From positions 62,001-126,000 of the forward strand of contig CALRQJ020000001.1 in the NCBI GenBank assembly GCA_943370285.1: DNA of 64,000 nt, written 5' to 3'. The notes beneath the pieces were generated by a model that was not told the origin of the DNA, searched no databases, and saw only the letters and a list, made by a program, of their open reading frames with translations. Each line of letters begins with the position of its first letter. Positions within the stretch are counted from its first letter, which is position 1. Positions 53,434-63,087 of this stretch are shown here, piece after piece. The stretch is from CALRQJ02 sp943370285. GTDB lineage: Bacteria; Bacteroidota; Bacteroidia; Chitinophagales; Chitinophagaceae. A program made the translations under genes and the position numbers.

Positions 53434-54951
53434 TCACAGCTGTAGGCTGACAATTAGAAACAAGGCACTTACCAGCAATAATAAACCGATGAATGGCATG
53501 ATAAATTTCAACCATGCTTTATAACTTAATTTAACCATTGCTAAAGCAGGGAATAAAGAAGCAGTTGGTGATATTAAAAACATGATTCCCATACCAAACA
53601 AATAAGCGTTCACAATTTCTCTGCCCGGAATATTCAGAAGAATAGCCAATGTGCCAATAATCGGCATAGTCAGTACTGCCATGCCCGATGAAGAGCTTAC
53701 CGGAATGGAAAAGAAAAAATAGAACAACATAATGAGCACAATAAAAATCGCAGCGGGAAAATGTTCTAACAAATTGGAGGCATGAAAAAGAATGGTATCG
53801 CTTACAAAGCCATCATTCAATACAATAGTTACACCCCTTGCTAAACCTACAATTAATGCCACCGAAAGCAAGGAAGCCATGCCGGTAGCAAACTCTGCTA
53901 GAAATAATTTTTCATTGATTCGATTAATAACTGCTACCAGCAAAGCTGCTGCGAAAAATAAGGCCGACATTTCTATGGTCCACCAATCAAAAAACACAAT
54001 CCCCAAAATCATACCTGTAAACGTTAGAAAAAATAACAGTAGCAATAATTTAGTTTTGATCGTTAGCTGTGGTTTTTCAGCAGTTGTGTTGGCAAGATTT
54101 GTTTCTACCATTGCATTAGTAATACCATCAACAGTATAAGCAATGGACAACTCAGGCCGCTGCTTTACTTTATTAGCATACCGTAACAAATACCAAATAA
54201 ATAACCCTGTGGTGATGACAAAATAGATAAGCCGTCCATACAAACCATCTATCCAATTAATGCCGAGTGTATTCGATGCAATAATAGCAGAAAAAGGATT
54301 AGAAAAACTCGATATGTAACCTAATGCAGCGCCACCAAAAACGATGGCTAAGGGAACAATCAAATCGTAACCGGCTGCTAAAAACAGCGGCACTAAAATA
54401 GGATAAAAAACGACCGACTCAACATCCATTCCATATGACCCACCCAAGAAAGAAAAAATAGTGGTAAGCACTACCATCAGCAATTTTTCTCTTCCCTGCA
54501 TACGATGCGCCAAGTATTGAATGCCTGCTACCATAGCACCTGTGTTATTAAACACTTGCATAAATCCACCAATCATCAAAATAAACAATACAATATCGAT
54601 ACTCTCAATAATACCTTTAATGGGTGCTTGCAAAATGGAAATAATACCTTGCGGTTTTGAAGCTTCTTTTTGATAGGTATTGGGTACAGAGATAGGTTTA
54701 CGAATGTCGCCATTTGAAAATTTATCCAATGCTACTTTTATAGACAAACTATCTAAAGTATGTTGGGTAAAAGGCAATACCACTGACCCTGATGTGGAAC
54801 TAACGACAAAAGTAGTATTGTTGTCATTGGTCAATTTACTGTATTGCCCGGAGGGTAACACCCAAGTACTTATGGCAGCCAAAACAATGACTAACATAAT
54901 AAGTGTTATGGCAGAAGGAATCTTGAATGCTATTTTCATGGAGTAGTGCAT
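53434..54951 (-). CDS. YfcC/DcuC-family carrier protein
   Basis: 505 residues with about 11-12 membrane helices and a long soluble loop near the start (residues 30-100). Words such as LPSGQYSKL, GMDVESVVFYPILVPLF, FSNPFSAIIASNTLGINWIDG and FSIPVSSSSGMAVLTMPII fit the YfcC branch of the C4-dicarboxylate/amino-acid carrier superfamily. The substrate is not known for most of the family (basic amino acids or dicarboxylates). Two ATGs (residues 1 and 5) are possible starts. Confidence 0.9.
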   Translation of the reverse strand: MHYSMKIAFKIPSAITLIMLVIVLAAISTWVLPSGQYSKLTNDNNTTFVVSSTSGSVVLPFTQHTLDSLSIKVALDKFSNGDIRKPISVPNTYQKEASKPQGIISILQAPIKGIIESIDIVLFILMIGGFMQVFNNTGAMVAGIQYLAHRMQGREKLLMVVLTTIFSFLGGSYGMDVESVVFYPILVPLFLAAGYDLIVPLAIVFGGAALGYISSFSNPFSAIIASNTLGINWIDGLYGRLIYFVITTGLFIWYLLRYANKVKQRPELSIAYTVDGITNAMVETNLANTTAEKPQLTIKTKLLLLLFFLTFTGMILGIVFFDWWTIEMSALFFAAALLVAVINRINEKLFLAEFATGMASLLSVALIVGLARGVTIVLNDGFVSDTILFHASNLLEHFPAAIFIVLIMLFYFFFSIPVSSSSGMAVLTMPIIGTLAILLNIPGREIVNAYLFGMGIMFLISPTASLFPALAMVKLSYKAWLKFIMPFIGLLLLVSALFLIVSLQL

Positions 54952-55083
54952 GAGCTTTGAATTTGCTCATTTAATCTCCAAAGTATAAAAAACTAGGCAG
55001 AAAGTTGTGTAAGAATAACTATTACAAAAAAATGCCTTACAAAGTGTCCATCAAAACGGTGCGATACGCTAGGCTGAAAAAGC

Positions 55084-55839
55084 TTAGTTTAATACAAGAT
55101 ATTCGCCTTTTTTATTGACAGAAATAATGGGGAGCTTTTTCTTGTCTTCAAAATAATCAAAGACTTCTTTTAATCGATTCGCAAACTGTTGTACTTCGGT
55201 ATTGTTCTTAACCAATTTGTTTAATGCTTCTACACTTTTGGGATTATTATACCGCACCGGAAAAATATGTACCGGAATAAAATCTTGTCCTTGAGATTTA
55301 GCATGTGCCGCCAAAATGTATAACTCTTCTATTTGATTGTCTAGGATAGGAATACAACCGGTTGTTACACATTTGCCATGGATAAAAATATCGCTACCGG
55401 GACTAATAGAATCGCTGAGAATTTTATCGGAAGCATTAGGATAATTTAAACCTAACGACAGGTGAAAAGAACTTTTAGGATTAAACTGGTTGATGTAATA
55501 AAAACCTTCCGGCACCTGATAATCGCCTTCCATTCTTTTTGGTCCTAGACTACCTGCTAAAGCACAAACTTTATATGTTTTGAATAACTTAAATGCTTCT
55601 TTATCTGAATTGCGAACCCATACTTCTAACTGACTGTCAAACTTAAAACTGCGGATATACATTTGCTTCACCGGCCATTGTAAGCCTGCCGCCTCCATTT
55701 GCTTCTTCAGCGTATCTTCTTTCAATTTTACAGCCGTTGCAAAACGAGGATAACTTTTTTGATAATCCACAAAAGATGGCTGCGCTATTGACACAAAACC
55801 GATGCAAAAACTAAAAAGAAAAGTAATCAGGGTTTTCAT
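55084..55839 (-). CDS. L,D-transpeptidase family protein
   Basis: 251 residues from the ATG at 55839; a TTG at 55869 is the longer alternative. Signal peptide ends near residue 21 (VSIAQPS). The YkuD domain (about 70-210) has the catalytic motif FIHGKCVTTGCIPILD (His, Cys of S/TxGC) and VCALAGSLGPKRMEGDYQVPEGFY. It is the ErfK/YbiS/murein L,D-transpeptidase type and would cross-link peptidoglycan or attach proteins to it in the periplasm. Single gene. Confidence 0.93.
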   Translation of the reverse strand: MKTLITFLFSFCIGFVSIAQPSFVDYQKSYPRFATAVKLKEDTLKKQMEAAGLQWPVKQMYIRSFKFDSQLEVWVRNSDKEAFKLFKTYKVCALAGSLGPKRMEGDYQVPEGFYYINQFNPKSSFHLSLGLNYPNASDKILSDSISPGSDIFIHGKCVTTGCIPILDNQIEELYILAAHAKSQGQDFIPVHIFPVRYNNPKSVEALNKLVKNNTEVQQFANRLKEVFDYFEDKKKLPIISVNKKGEYLVLN

Positions 55840-55899
55840 GTGTTGCAAAATAATTAATCTGCCTTTCAAACGACGTAATTGTGCTAATAAGTATAAAAA

Positions 55900-55919
55900 A
55901 TCCCGCCCTTGGGCGGGAT
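55900..55919 (-). terminator. Terminator of hppD
   Basis: ATCCCGCCC (55900-55908) pairs with GGGCGGGAT (55911-55919); with only two bases between the arms, the innermost pairs must open. Read leftward it is followed by six T. Confidence 0.85.
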
Positions 55920-55932
55920 GATTAACAATTGT

Positions 55933-57063
55933 TTACAAGTTGCCTCTCAAATCTTGCTCTCTTTCCAATGCTTCGAATAATGCTTTGAAATTTCCTTTAC
56001 CAAAACTTTTGGCCCCTTTGCGTTGAATAATTTCAAAAAACAGAGTAGGTCTATCTTCAACCGGTTTGGTAAAAATTTGTAACAGATAACCTTCATCATC
56101 TCTATCAATCAAAATACCCAACTCACTCAATGGTTTTAAATCTTCATCAATGGTACCAACACGGTCTAAAACGGTTTCGTAATAACTGCTCGGAATAGAC
56201 AAAAACTCAACACCACGATTTTTTAAATCCGTAACCGTTTCTACAATATTGTTAGTAGCGATGGCCACATGCTGCACCCCTTCGCCATCATAAAAATCTA
56301 AATATTCTTCTACCTGACTTTTCTTTTTTCCTTCAGCCGGTTCGTTAATCGGGAATTTCACAAAACCATTACCATTACTCATCACCTTACTCATCAACGC
56401 AGAATATTCGGTAGAAATATCATTGTCATCAAAGGTCAAAATATTTCTAAAGCCCATCACATCTTCATAAAATTTAACCCATGGATTCATTTGATTCCAA
56501 CCCACATTACCTACACAATGATCAACATATAAAAGTCCTGTTGGTGCAGGATTATAGTCACTTTTCCAAGCCCTAAATCCCGGCATAAAAATGCCATTGT
56601 AATTTTTTCTTTCAACAAATACATGAACCGTATCACCATAAGTATGAATGCCGCTTAACACTACTTCACCGTTATCATCTTTTAGTGTAGTTGGCTCCAT
56701 ATAACTTTTACCACCACGGCTTGTAGTTTGGTGCCAAGCATCGGTAGCATCATCTACTTTTAATGCCAACACTTTAACACCATCGCCATGTTTGTAAATA
56801 TGATTGGCAATAGGGTTATTGGAACGCAAAGGTGTGGTCAATACAAAAGTTAATTTCTCTTGACGGATAACATAACTCACTTTGTCTTTAACACCGGTCT
56901 CCGGACCTGCATAGGCTAAACTTTGAAAGCCAAAAGCAGTTTTATAAAAATGTGCGGCTTGCTTGGCATTGCCCACATAAAATTCTACATAATCGGTTCC
57001 TTGTAAAGGCAAGAAATCAACGGTTGTTGGCGCAGTAGCCGATGTAGCAGTTATTGTTTCCAT
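55933..57063 (-). CDS. hppD: 4-hydroxyphenylpyruvate dioxygenase
   Basis: 376 residues. Two vicinal-oxygen-chelate halves. The three iron ligands are all present: His in YVDHCVGNVG, His in GVQHVAIATN and Glu in FFEIIQRKG. It turns 4-hydroxyphenylpyruvate into homogentisate in tyrosine catabolism. No other genes of that pathway are near. It is a single gene, divergent from purK across 236 bases. Confidence 0.96.
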   Translation of the reverse strand: METITATSATAPTTVDFLPLQGTDYVEFYVGNAKQAAHFYKTAFGFQSLAYAGPETGVKDKVSYVIRQEKLTFVLTTPLRSNNPIANHIYKHGDGVKVLALKVDDATDAWHQTTSRGGKSYMEPTTLKDDNGEVVLSGIHTYGDTVHVFVERKNYNGIFMPGFRAWKSDYNPAPTGLLYVDHCVGNVGWNQMNPWVKFYEDVMGFRNILTFDDNDISTEYSALMSKVMSNGNGFVKFPINEPAEGKKKSQVEEYLDFYDGEGVQHVAIATNNIVETVTDLKNRGVEFLSIPSSYYETVLDRVGTIDEDLKPLSELGILIDRDDEGYLLQIFTKPVEDRPTLFFEIIQRKGAKSFGKGNFKALFEALEREQDLRGNL

Positions 57064-57299
57064 ATAGCTGTAATTTAATCGTTTTTGTGTTGAAATGTAA
57101 AAGATGATTGGGGTTAATCATCGACAAGAAAAGCAATAAAACCTAGCAAGCAGGAGTATCCATTGCCAAAGATTCCATCAGCAAACAGAAGCTGCGGCGT
57201 TTGTCCAAAAAAGTTTTATGGGGATAATCGGGCCTCATTAAGGCAAAAATAGTGTTTTAAACTTCACAGGAACTTATCTTCGCCACACATTTATTAACT

Positions 57300-58418
57300 A
57301 TGAAAGTAGGTATTCTTGGAGGAGGGCAATTGGGTCGTATGCTATTACAGGCTGCGGCTAACTACACTGTTACTACTTATGTGTTAGAAAATGATGAGCA
57401 CTGTCCTGCCGCCCATTTATGCCATCATTTTGTGAAAGGTGATATCAAAGATTATGATACGGTATATGCTTTTGGTAAAAATCTAGATGCTTTGACCATC
57501 GAAATTGAAGCCGTAAATGTTGCTGCATTAGAACAATTGGAAGCAGAAGGTGTGAAAATTTATCCCTCACCATCAGCTATCAAAACGATAAAAAATAAGA
57601 TTACACAGAAACAATTTTATCAGTTACACCATATTCCTACTTCCGATTTTTTGATTACCGAATCTAAGACTGATTTAGAAGAACATACTGATTTTTTACC
57701 CGCTGTTCATAAGTTGGGCGAAGGTGGTTACGATGGAAAAGGTGTACAAATTATTCGTGCAAAAGAAGATATTAGCAAGGGTTTTGATGCACCTGCTATT
57801 CTTGAAAAAATGGTGCCCATCAAAAAAGAAATTGCTGTTATTGTGGCAATGAATGATAAAGGCGAAACAGCTATTTTTCCTCCTGCAGAAATGGTATTTG
57901 ACCCGGTGTTGAATTTGTTAGACTATCAATTGAACCCGGCATTATTACCCGATAAAATTTTATGGCGAGTAGAAGCGATTGCATTGAAAGTGGTAAAGGA
58001 ATTAAAAAGTCCGGGGTTATTTGCAGTTGAATTATTTGTCGATAAAAACGACGAAGTACTAGTGAATGAAACCGCACCGAGGGTTCATAATAGTGGACAT
58101 CATACCATCGAAGCCAATTATTGCAGTCAATATGATATGTTGTGGCGAATTATGTTGCAATATCCATTAGGAAATACTGATCCCATTTTACCTTCGGCGA
58201 TTGTGAATATTCTTGGCGCTGAAGGTTATAGTGGCGCTGCAAAATATGAAGGCTTAACAACCGTACAGCAAATAGATAATGCGTTTGTGCATTTGTACGG
58301 AAAAGCCGAAACAAAGCCCGGCAGAAAGATGGGGCATGTAACCATCATCAGTAAAGATTATCAAGACTTAACCCATCAGGCTCATAAAATAAAACACACT
58401 TTAAAAGTAATTGCATAG
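57300..58418 (+). CDS. purK: N5-carboxyaminoimidazole ribonucleotide synthase
   Basis: 372 residues, ATP-grasp fold: GGGQLGRMLLQAAANY at the start, LPAVHKLGEGGYDGKGVQII, EKMVPIKKEIAVI and VNETAPRVHNSGHHTIEA (metal and AIR binding). With PurE it carboxylates AIR in purine synthesis. PurE begins 23 bases after its stop, in the same direction. Confidence 0.97.
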   Translation: MKVGILGGGQLGRMLLQAAANYTVTTYVLENDEHCPAAHLCHHFVKGDIKDYDTVYAFGKNLDALTIEIEAVNVAALEQLEAEGVKIYPSPSAIKTIKNKITQKQFYQLHHIPTSDFLITESKTDLEEHTDFLPAVHKLGEGGYDGKGVQIIRAKEDISKGFDAPAILEKMVPIKKEIAVIVAMNDKGETAIFPPAEMVFDPVLNLLDYQLNPALLPDKILWRVEAIALKVVKELKSPGLFAVELFVDKNDEVLVNETAPRVHNSGHHTIEANYCSQYDMLWRIMLQYPLGNTDPILPSAIVNILGAEGYSGAAKYEGLTTVQQIDNAFVHLYGKAETKPGRKMGHVTIISKDYQDLTHQAHKIKHTLKVIA

Positions 58419-58441
58419 TACTCATCCATTCAATACAAAAT

Positions 58442-58963
58442 ATGGCAACTCAACCTCTTGTTGGAATCATTATGGGAAGCGATAGCGACCTACCTGTTAT
58501 GCAAGCTGCATCAGACATGCTGCAACAGTTTGGAATTGATTTTGAGCTTACGGTAGTATCAGCCCACCGTACGCCACAACGTATGATGGACTATGCCCAC
58601 ACAGCCCGAATAAGAGGTTTGAAAGTCATCATTGCAGGTGCAGGTGGCGCTGCTCATTTACCCGGTATGGTAGCCGCTATTACTGATTTACCGGTGATTG
58701 GCGTTCCGGTAAAATCGTCTAATTCTATTGATGGTTGGGATTCTATACTGTCCATTTTACAAATGCCCGGTGGCATTCCTGTAGCAGCCGTAGCATTGAA
58801 TGGCGCTAAAAATGCAGGCATTTTAGCTGCTTCCATTATTGGTGCTTTTGATGCGACTATTGGCGAAAAAGTAGCTGCTTATAAACAACAACTTAATAAC
58901 GAAGTGTTACATAAAGTAGCAGGTTTAAAACAAAGTGGTTGGAACAATCAATTTGATGTGTAG
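58442..58963 (+). CDS. purE: N5-carboxyaminoimidazole ribonucleotide mutase
   Basis: 173 residues. GIIMGSDSDLPVMQAASD and VVSAHRTPQRMMDYA hold the substrate Ser and His; GAGGAAHLPGMVAAIT and the SNSIDGWDSILSILQMPGG stretch complete the class I PurE fold. It forms the second half of the purKE step. Its last 16 bases overlap the end of converging bshC. Confidence 0.97.
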   Translation: MATQPLVGIIMGSDSDLPVMQAASDMLQQFGIDFELTVVSAHRTPQRMMDYAHTARIRGLKVIIAGAGGAAHLPGMVAAITDLPVIGVPVKSSNSIDGWDSILSILQMPGGIPVAAVALNGAKNAGILAASIIGAFDATIGEKVAAYKQQLNNEVLHKVAGLKQSGWNNQFDV

Positions 58964-60552
58964 CTAACTACACCAAAACCTTTGGTAAATGGTTGGGAAG
59001 ATTGGTAAATCATATCAATCCATTCAAAGCCATATTGAGCAATATATATCGCTACATTATCTACTCTTTCTTGCAAACTACTATTCGGGAAGAGCTGTGT
59101 TTTTAGTGTGATAATTTGTCTTTGCTCAGTTTCAAATTTTCGTTTTTCAGCCCGCAACATTTTCTTTTCCAATTCAGTCACCGCTTTTAATGCCCTTACC
59201 TGTAACGCTGCTACATGCTGGGTTAAAGTTACATCAACCGTTGATGCAGTAGCTTGCAATTGCACGTAGTAGTTAAGAAGTGTTTCTTTATGTGTATCCA
59301 GACTTAATTCATGTGCTGTTTCTCTTTTCACTAATTCTTCTACCAAAGCGGCAGTGGGTTGAAAAAAATTTTCGGCTGAAAAACCAAGTGATTCGATTTT
59401 AAGTTGTTGTTGATTCGTCATTGCCATAAATGAATTACGCAACAACACAACAGGATAAGGAACTTTTGCCGCTTCAAAAACGGATTTTAATTCTAACCAA
59501 TACGCTACTTCTCCCCCGCCACCAATAAATGCTACGTTTGGCAAAATGGTTTCTTGAAAAACGCCACGCAAAATTACATTAGCGCTAAATCGTTCCGAGT
59601 GTTGATGCAACTCGGCTAAGATGGCATCTTCCGTCCATGATATTTGTAAAGCTTCCACTTTAAACAAATCGCCATCTTTTTCAATACGTTCTCTTTTATC
59701 ATCCATTAAATAAAACAAATTAATGGGGCGACCTGCTGCTTGAACTTTATAGTGTTGGTTTAAAGCTTCGATAGTTGGCGTTACTGCTTTATTGGAAAAC
59801 TGTGTGAGCAATTCTTTTTCAACAATGGGTTGAAATGCTTTTTTAAGATTGGCATTATCGGGTATCAATACCAATAACCCATACTGACTGAATAGGGCAT
59901 TTACCAACTGCAAAGTTGCTTGCTGAATCGTTGTTCCAAGCGTATAACTTGCTCTAAACAATGTACAAATAGCAGCACCATGTGGCAAAACCAATAACTG
60001 TCCCTCTAAAGCATCTATCAAGGCAATAAATGCTTTGTCTACTTTCATTCTGCCTACTGCACCGGTTTGGTTGGTTTGCCAGGTTAATGTAGTACCGTTG
60101 ATGTTTACATGGCCGAGTTCATCCAAATCTGCATCTTCGCTACCCATGTAAAACACCGGTACAAAATTGTACTGCGGCATGGTTTCATGCAAATGTGCAG
60201 CCAACTTTATAGTGTGCAGAATTTTATAAATAAAATATAAATGACCAGTAAAAATATTGGGTTGGTGTGCAGTACAAATAGTGAAGGTATTTGGCGCTAA
60301 TAACTGTTCAAGATATTGTTCTTGTGTTGCCGTTAATGCAATGCCGGCATATTGTTGCCGTAACTCGGCCACTAATAAAGCTCGATTGGTAGCAAAACTT
60401 TGTCTGGCATGAATGGCAGCTTCAATACCTTTTGTATCAGCCGAATGCTGAATAAATGGCTTGATAGCATCGGCTCCTGCTAAATAATCGTTCACCAATT
60501 TTGAGAAAAAACCGGTGTTTTGATAAGGAATAAACGTACAGTTACTTTCCAT
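58948..60552 (-). CDS. bshC: Putative bacillithiol cysteine ligase BshC
   Basis: 534 residues from the ATG at 60552; a TTG at 60582 is the longer start. It should join cysteine to glucosaminyl-malate in bacillithiol synthesis. Family words: TICTAHQPNIFTGHLYFIYKILHTI (split at HQPNIFTG), YMGSEDADLDELGH, FRASYTLG, VAFIGGGGEVAYWLELKSVF and a long coiled coil near 430-500. bshA and bshB are not in the window, so this gene stands alone as often in Bacteroidota. The ligase role is known for the family by genetics. Confidence 0.93.
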   Translation of the reverse strand: MESNCTFIPYQNTGFFSKLVNDYLAGADAIKPFIQHSADTKGIEAAIHARQSFATNRALLVAELRQQYAGIALTATQEQYLEQLLAPNTFTICTAHQPNIFTGHLYFIYKILHTIKLAAHLHETMPQYNFVPVFYMGSEDADLDELGHVNINGTTLTWQTNQTGAVGRMKVDKAFIALIDALEGQLLVLPHGAAICTLFRASYTLGTTIQQATLQLVNALFSQYGLLVLIPDNANLKKAFQPIVEKELLTQFSNKAVTPTIEALNQHYKVQAAGRPINLFYLMDDKRERIEKDGDLFKVEALQISWTEDAILAELHQHSERFSANVILRGVFQETILPNVAFIGGGGEVAYWLELKSVFEAAKVPYPVVLLRNSFMAMTNQQQLKIESLGFSAENFFQPTAALVEELVKRETAHELSLDTHKETLLNYYVQLQATASTVDVTLTQHVAALQVRALKAVTELEKKMLRAEKRKFETEQRQIITLKTQLFPNSSLQERVDNVAIYIAQYGFEWIDMIYQSSQPFTKGFGVVSYTSN

Positions 60553-60630
60553 GAAAAAAATTATCGGGCAAGTTAGTAACAATCATTTTGCATTACCAAC
60601 CACTCACCAAGTTTTTCTAATTTCAACAAC

Positions 60631-61938
60631 TTAGATTACTTCGCCTTCTAAGTCATAATCGTAAGCCTTGGTAATTATTACTTGAACAATATCGCCGGCA
60701 TTTAGTTTAGTCTTCGAGTGAACTACCACTTCATTGTCTACTTCTACACTATCAAATTCGGTACGGCCTAAATAGCGGCCGGCTTCTTTTTTATCGATTA
60801 ATACTTTGAAAATCTGTCCAACTTTTGCTTCATTTTTTTCTAAACTAATCTCTTGCTGCACTTCCATAATTTCTTGTGCACGGCGTTCTTTTTCTTCTTG
60901 TGGCACATTATCTACCAAATCATAAGCACTAGTGCCTTCTTCATGGCTATAAGAGAAAATGCCCACTCTATCAAAGCGGTGTAGGCGAAGAAAATCTTTC
61001 AACTCTTCTACATCTGCTTCTGTTTCTCCCGGAAATCCGGCAATCAAAGTGGTACGTAAACAAATACCCGGAACTTTTGCTCTAATCGCATGAATCAAAT
61101 CCGTCATTTCTTCTCGGGTGATATTTCTACGCATAGCTTTCAACATATTATTACTAGCATGTTGTAAAGGCATATCTAAGTACTTGCAGATATTGTCTCT
61201 TTCATTCATCACATCTAAAATGTCCATCGGAAATTTTGATGGATAAGCATAGTGCAATCGAATCCACTCCAACCCTTTTACTTCAGCTAAAGCATGCAAT
61301 AATTTGGGCAATGCTCTTTCTTTATAAATATCCAAACCATAATAAGTAAGTTCTTGAGCAATCAGCATGATTTCTTTCACTCCACCTTTCACTAAACGTT
61401 CTGCTTCGGTAACTAAAGATTCAATCGGTCTGCTAACATGCTGCCCCCGCATTAACGGAATGGCACAAAATGCACAAGTTCTGTTACAACCTTCACTAAT
61501 TTTAAGATATGCATAATGCTGTGGTGTACTCAATAAACGTTCACCCAACAATTCTGCTTTATAATCTGCATCAAAACGCTTTAAGATGAGTGGCAATTCC
61601 ATCGTACCAAACCATGCATCCACTTCCGGAATTTCGGCTTCTAAATCACCTTTGTATCGTTCACTCAAACATCCGGTAACATAAACTTTGTCTAGCTTAC
61701 CTTTCTTTTTCAGGTTAACTTGGTCTAGAATCGTATTGATGCTTTCTTCCTTGGCTTTATCAATAAAACCGCAGGTGTTTACCACCACAATATTGTGATC
61801 TATTTTGCTGTTCTCATGTACCACATCAATGTCATTGGCTTTGAGCTGTCCGCTAAGCACTTCGCTATCTACCAAGTTCTTACTACAACCTAATGTAATG
61901 ATGTTGACTTTATCTTTCTTGAGGGTTCTTGCTTTCAT
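60631..61938 (-). CDS. rimO: Ribosomal protein S12 methylthiotransferase RimO
   Basis: 435 residues. N-terminal UPF0004 domain (LGCSKNLVDSEVLSGQL, VVVNTCGFIDKAKEESI, YVTGCLSERY: three Cys), radical-SAM CxxxCxxC in GCNRTCAFCAIPLMRGQ, and a C-terminal TRAM domain. It adds a methylthio group to the conserved Asp of S12. RimO is preferred over MiaB by LGCSKNLVDSE. Single gene. Confidence 0.95.
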   Translation of the reverse strand: MKARTLKKDKVNIITLGCSKNLVDSEVLSGQLKANDIDVVHENSKIDHNIVVVNTCGFIDKAKEESINTILDQVNLKKKGKLDKVYVTGCLSERYKGDLEAEIPEVDAWFGTMELPLILKRFDADYKAELLGERLLSTPQHYAYLKISEGCNRTCAFCAIPLMRGQHVSRPIESLVTEAERLVKGGVKEIMLIAQELTYYGLDIYKERALPKLLHALAEVKGLEWIRLHYAYPSKFPMDILDVMNERDNICKYLDMPLQHASNNMLKAMRRNITREEMTDLIHAIRAKVPGICLRTTLIAGFPGETEADVEELKDFLRLHRFDRVGIFSYSHEEGTSAYDLVDNVPQEEKERRAQEIMEVQQEISLEKNEAKVGQIFKVLIDKKEAGRYLGRTEFDSVEVDNEVVVHSKTKLNAGDIVQVIITKAYDYDLEGEVI

Positions 61939-62013
61939 AAAGGTGGCAAAGGTAAGAAAGAGACCGTTGCCAAATTCTATTGGCTTTTAACAACCATTTT
62001 GCCTTTAAGCGGC

Positions 62014-62021
62014 TAAGTTTG
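62014..62021 (+). promoter_or_regulatory. -7 element (TAAGTTTG)
   Basis: TAAGTTTG matches TAnnTTTG, 25 bases before the ATG at 62046. It lies inside the upstream extension of the longer open frame from 61980 and so supports 62046 as the start. Confidence 0.45.
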
Positions 62022-62045
62022 CACTATCACCAACCATCAGGCAGT

Positions 62046-62510
62046 ATGAAAAAATGGATGTTCACCTTGGCTATTTGTTGTTTTGCCTTAGGCGGATTTG
62101 CCCAAACCGATTATGACCAAGCCATTGGCTTGAAATTCCCTGGCGGATTAGCTGCTACCTATAAAAAAATGCTCAAAAACAATAAAGCCTGGGAAGCACA
62201 AGCCATGTTTTGGGATAAAGGGGCCCGATTTGTTGCCTTATACGAATTTCATTTCTACAATTTAGATGCAGCCGGCAGATTGGCTTGGTATGTAGGCCCA
62301 GGTGCCCATATTGGTTTTTACAAAAACAAGTTTCAGGAGAGTTATAATAGCTCGGCAGATATTGGTATCGATGGTGTAATTGGGGTAGATTATAAAATCA
62401 AAAATATTCCCATCAACCTGAGTTTAGATTGGCAGCCCTCTATTTCATTAATTGGCAAATCTAATACTAGTCCTGCTTTAGGCGGATTAGCAGTACGCTA
62501 TACCTTTTAA
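62046..62510 (+). CDS. Small secreted envelope protein, paralogue A
   Basis: 154 residues from the ATG at 62046. Signal peptide ends at GGFAQ (about residue 20). The mature part has alternating beta strands with LAWYVGPGAHIGFYKN, IGIDGVIGVDYKI and INLSLDWQPSISLIG and ends in VRYTF. The aromatic C-terminus and strand pattern suggest a small outer-membrane beta-barrel. The next gene is a clear paralogue. Confidence 0.75.
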   Translation: MKKWMFTLAICCFALGGFAQTDYDQAIGLKFPGGLAATYKKMLKNNKAWEAQAMFWDKGARFVALYEFHFYNLDAAGRLAWYVGPGAHIGFYKNKFQESYNSSADIGIDGVIGVDYKIKNIPINLSLDWQPSISLIGKSNTSPALGGLAVRYTF

Positions 62511-62565
62511 AAATGCAGTCATCATTTTTGGCATCATTTTTTATAGAAAAAACAAAACACTTGTT

Positions 62566-63048
62566 ATGAAAAAAATAATCGTTGCAACCTGCTTTGTTTT
62601 TGCAATCGTTTTTACCACCGATGCTCAAAATAATAGTACCAGCTATCAACAAGCATTGGGTGTAAAATTTTATCCCGGTGCGGTTACGTACAAATCTTTT
62701 ACTACCTCCAAAAAAGCCTTTGAAGGCATTGGTTATTTTAACAATGATGGGTTTAGGGTAACGGGTTTAATGGAGTTTTATGGCGATATCAACAATGCTC
62801 CCGGTTTAAAATGGTATGCCGGACCCGGTGCCCATATTGGCTTTTGGAGCAATGATTGGAGAGATCGTTATCCCAATAGAAACGACGGTGTTGCCATTGG
62901 TCTAGATGCGGTATTGGGCTTGGATTATAAATTTAAAGGTGCACCCATCAATATGAGCATTGATTGGCAACCTTCCTTCAACTTGATTGGCTATAATTAT
63001 TTTGAAGGCGGTTGGGGCGGCATTGCATTGCGATATGTCATCAAATAA
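62566..63048 (+). CDS. Small secreted envelope protein, paralogue B
   Basis: 160 residues with a signal peptide (ends TTDAQN). It shares LKWYAGPGAHIGFWSN, IGLDAVLGLDYKFKGAPINM and SIDWQPSFNLIG with the preceding protein, so the two are tandem duplicates with roughly half their residues alike. The C-terminal strand ends ALRYVIK. Predicted small beta-barrel in the outer membrane. Confidence 0.75.
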   Translation: MKKIIVATCFVFAIVFTTDAQNNSTSYQQALGVKFYPGAVTYKSFTTSKKAFEGIGYFNNDGFRVTGLMEFYGDINNAPGLKWYAGPGAHIGFWSNDWRDRYPNRNDGVAIGLDAVLGLDYKFKGAPINMSIDWQPSFNLIGYNYFEGGWGGIALRYVIK

Positions 63049-63087
63049 TTACACATTCAGAAACAGTAGCCAATTACTTAAAAACGT

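Noticed and set aside
61980..62045. N-terminal extension of the small envelope protein
   Set aside because: It lies before the signal peptide and contains a -7 promoter element.
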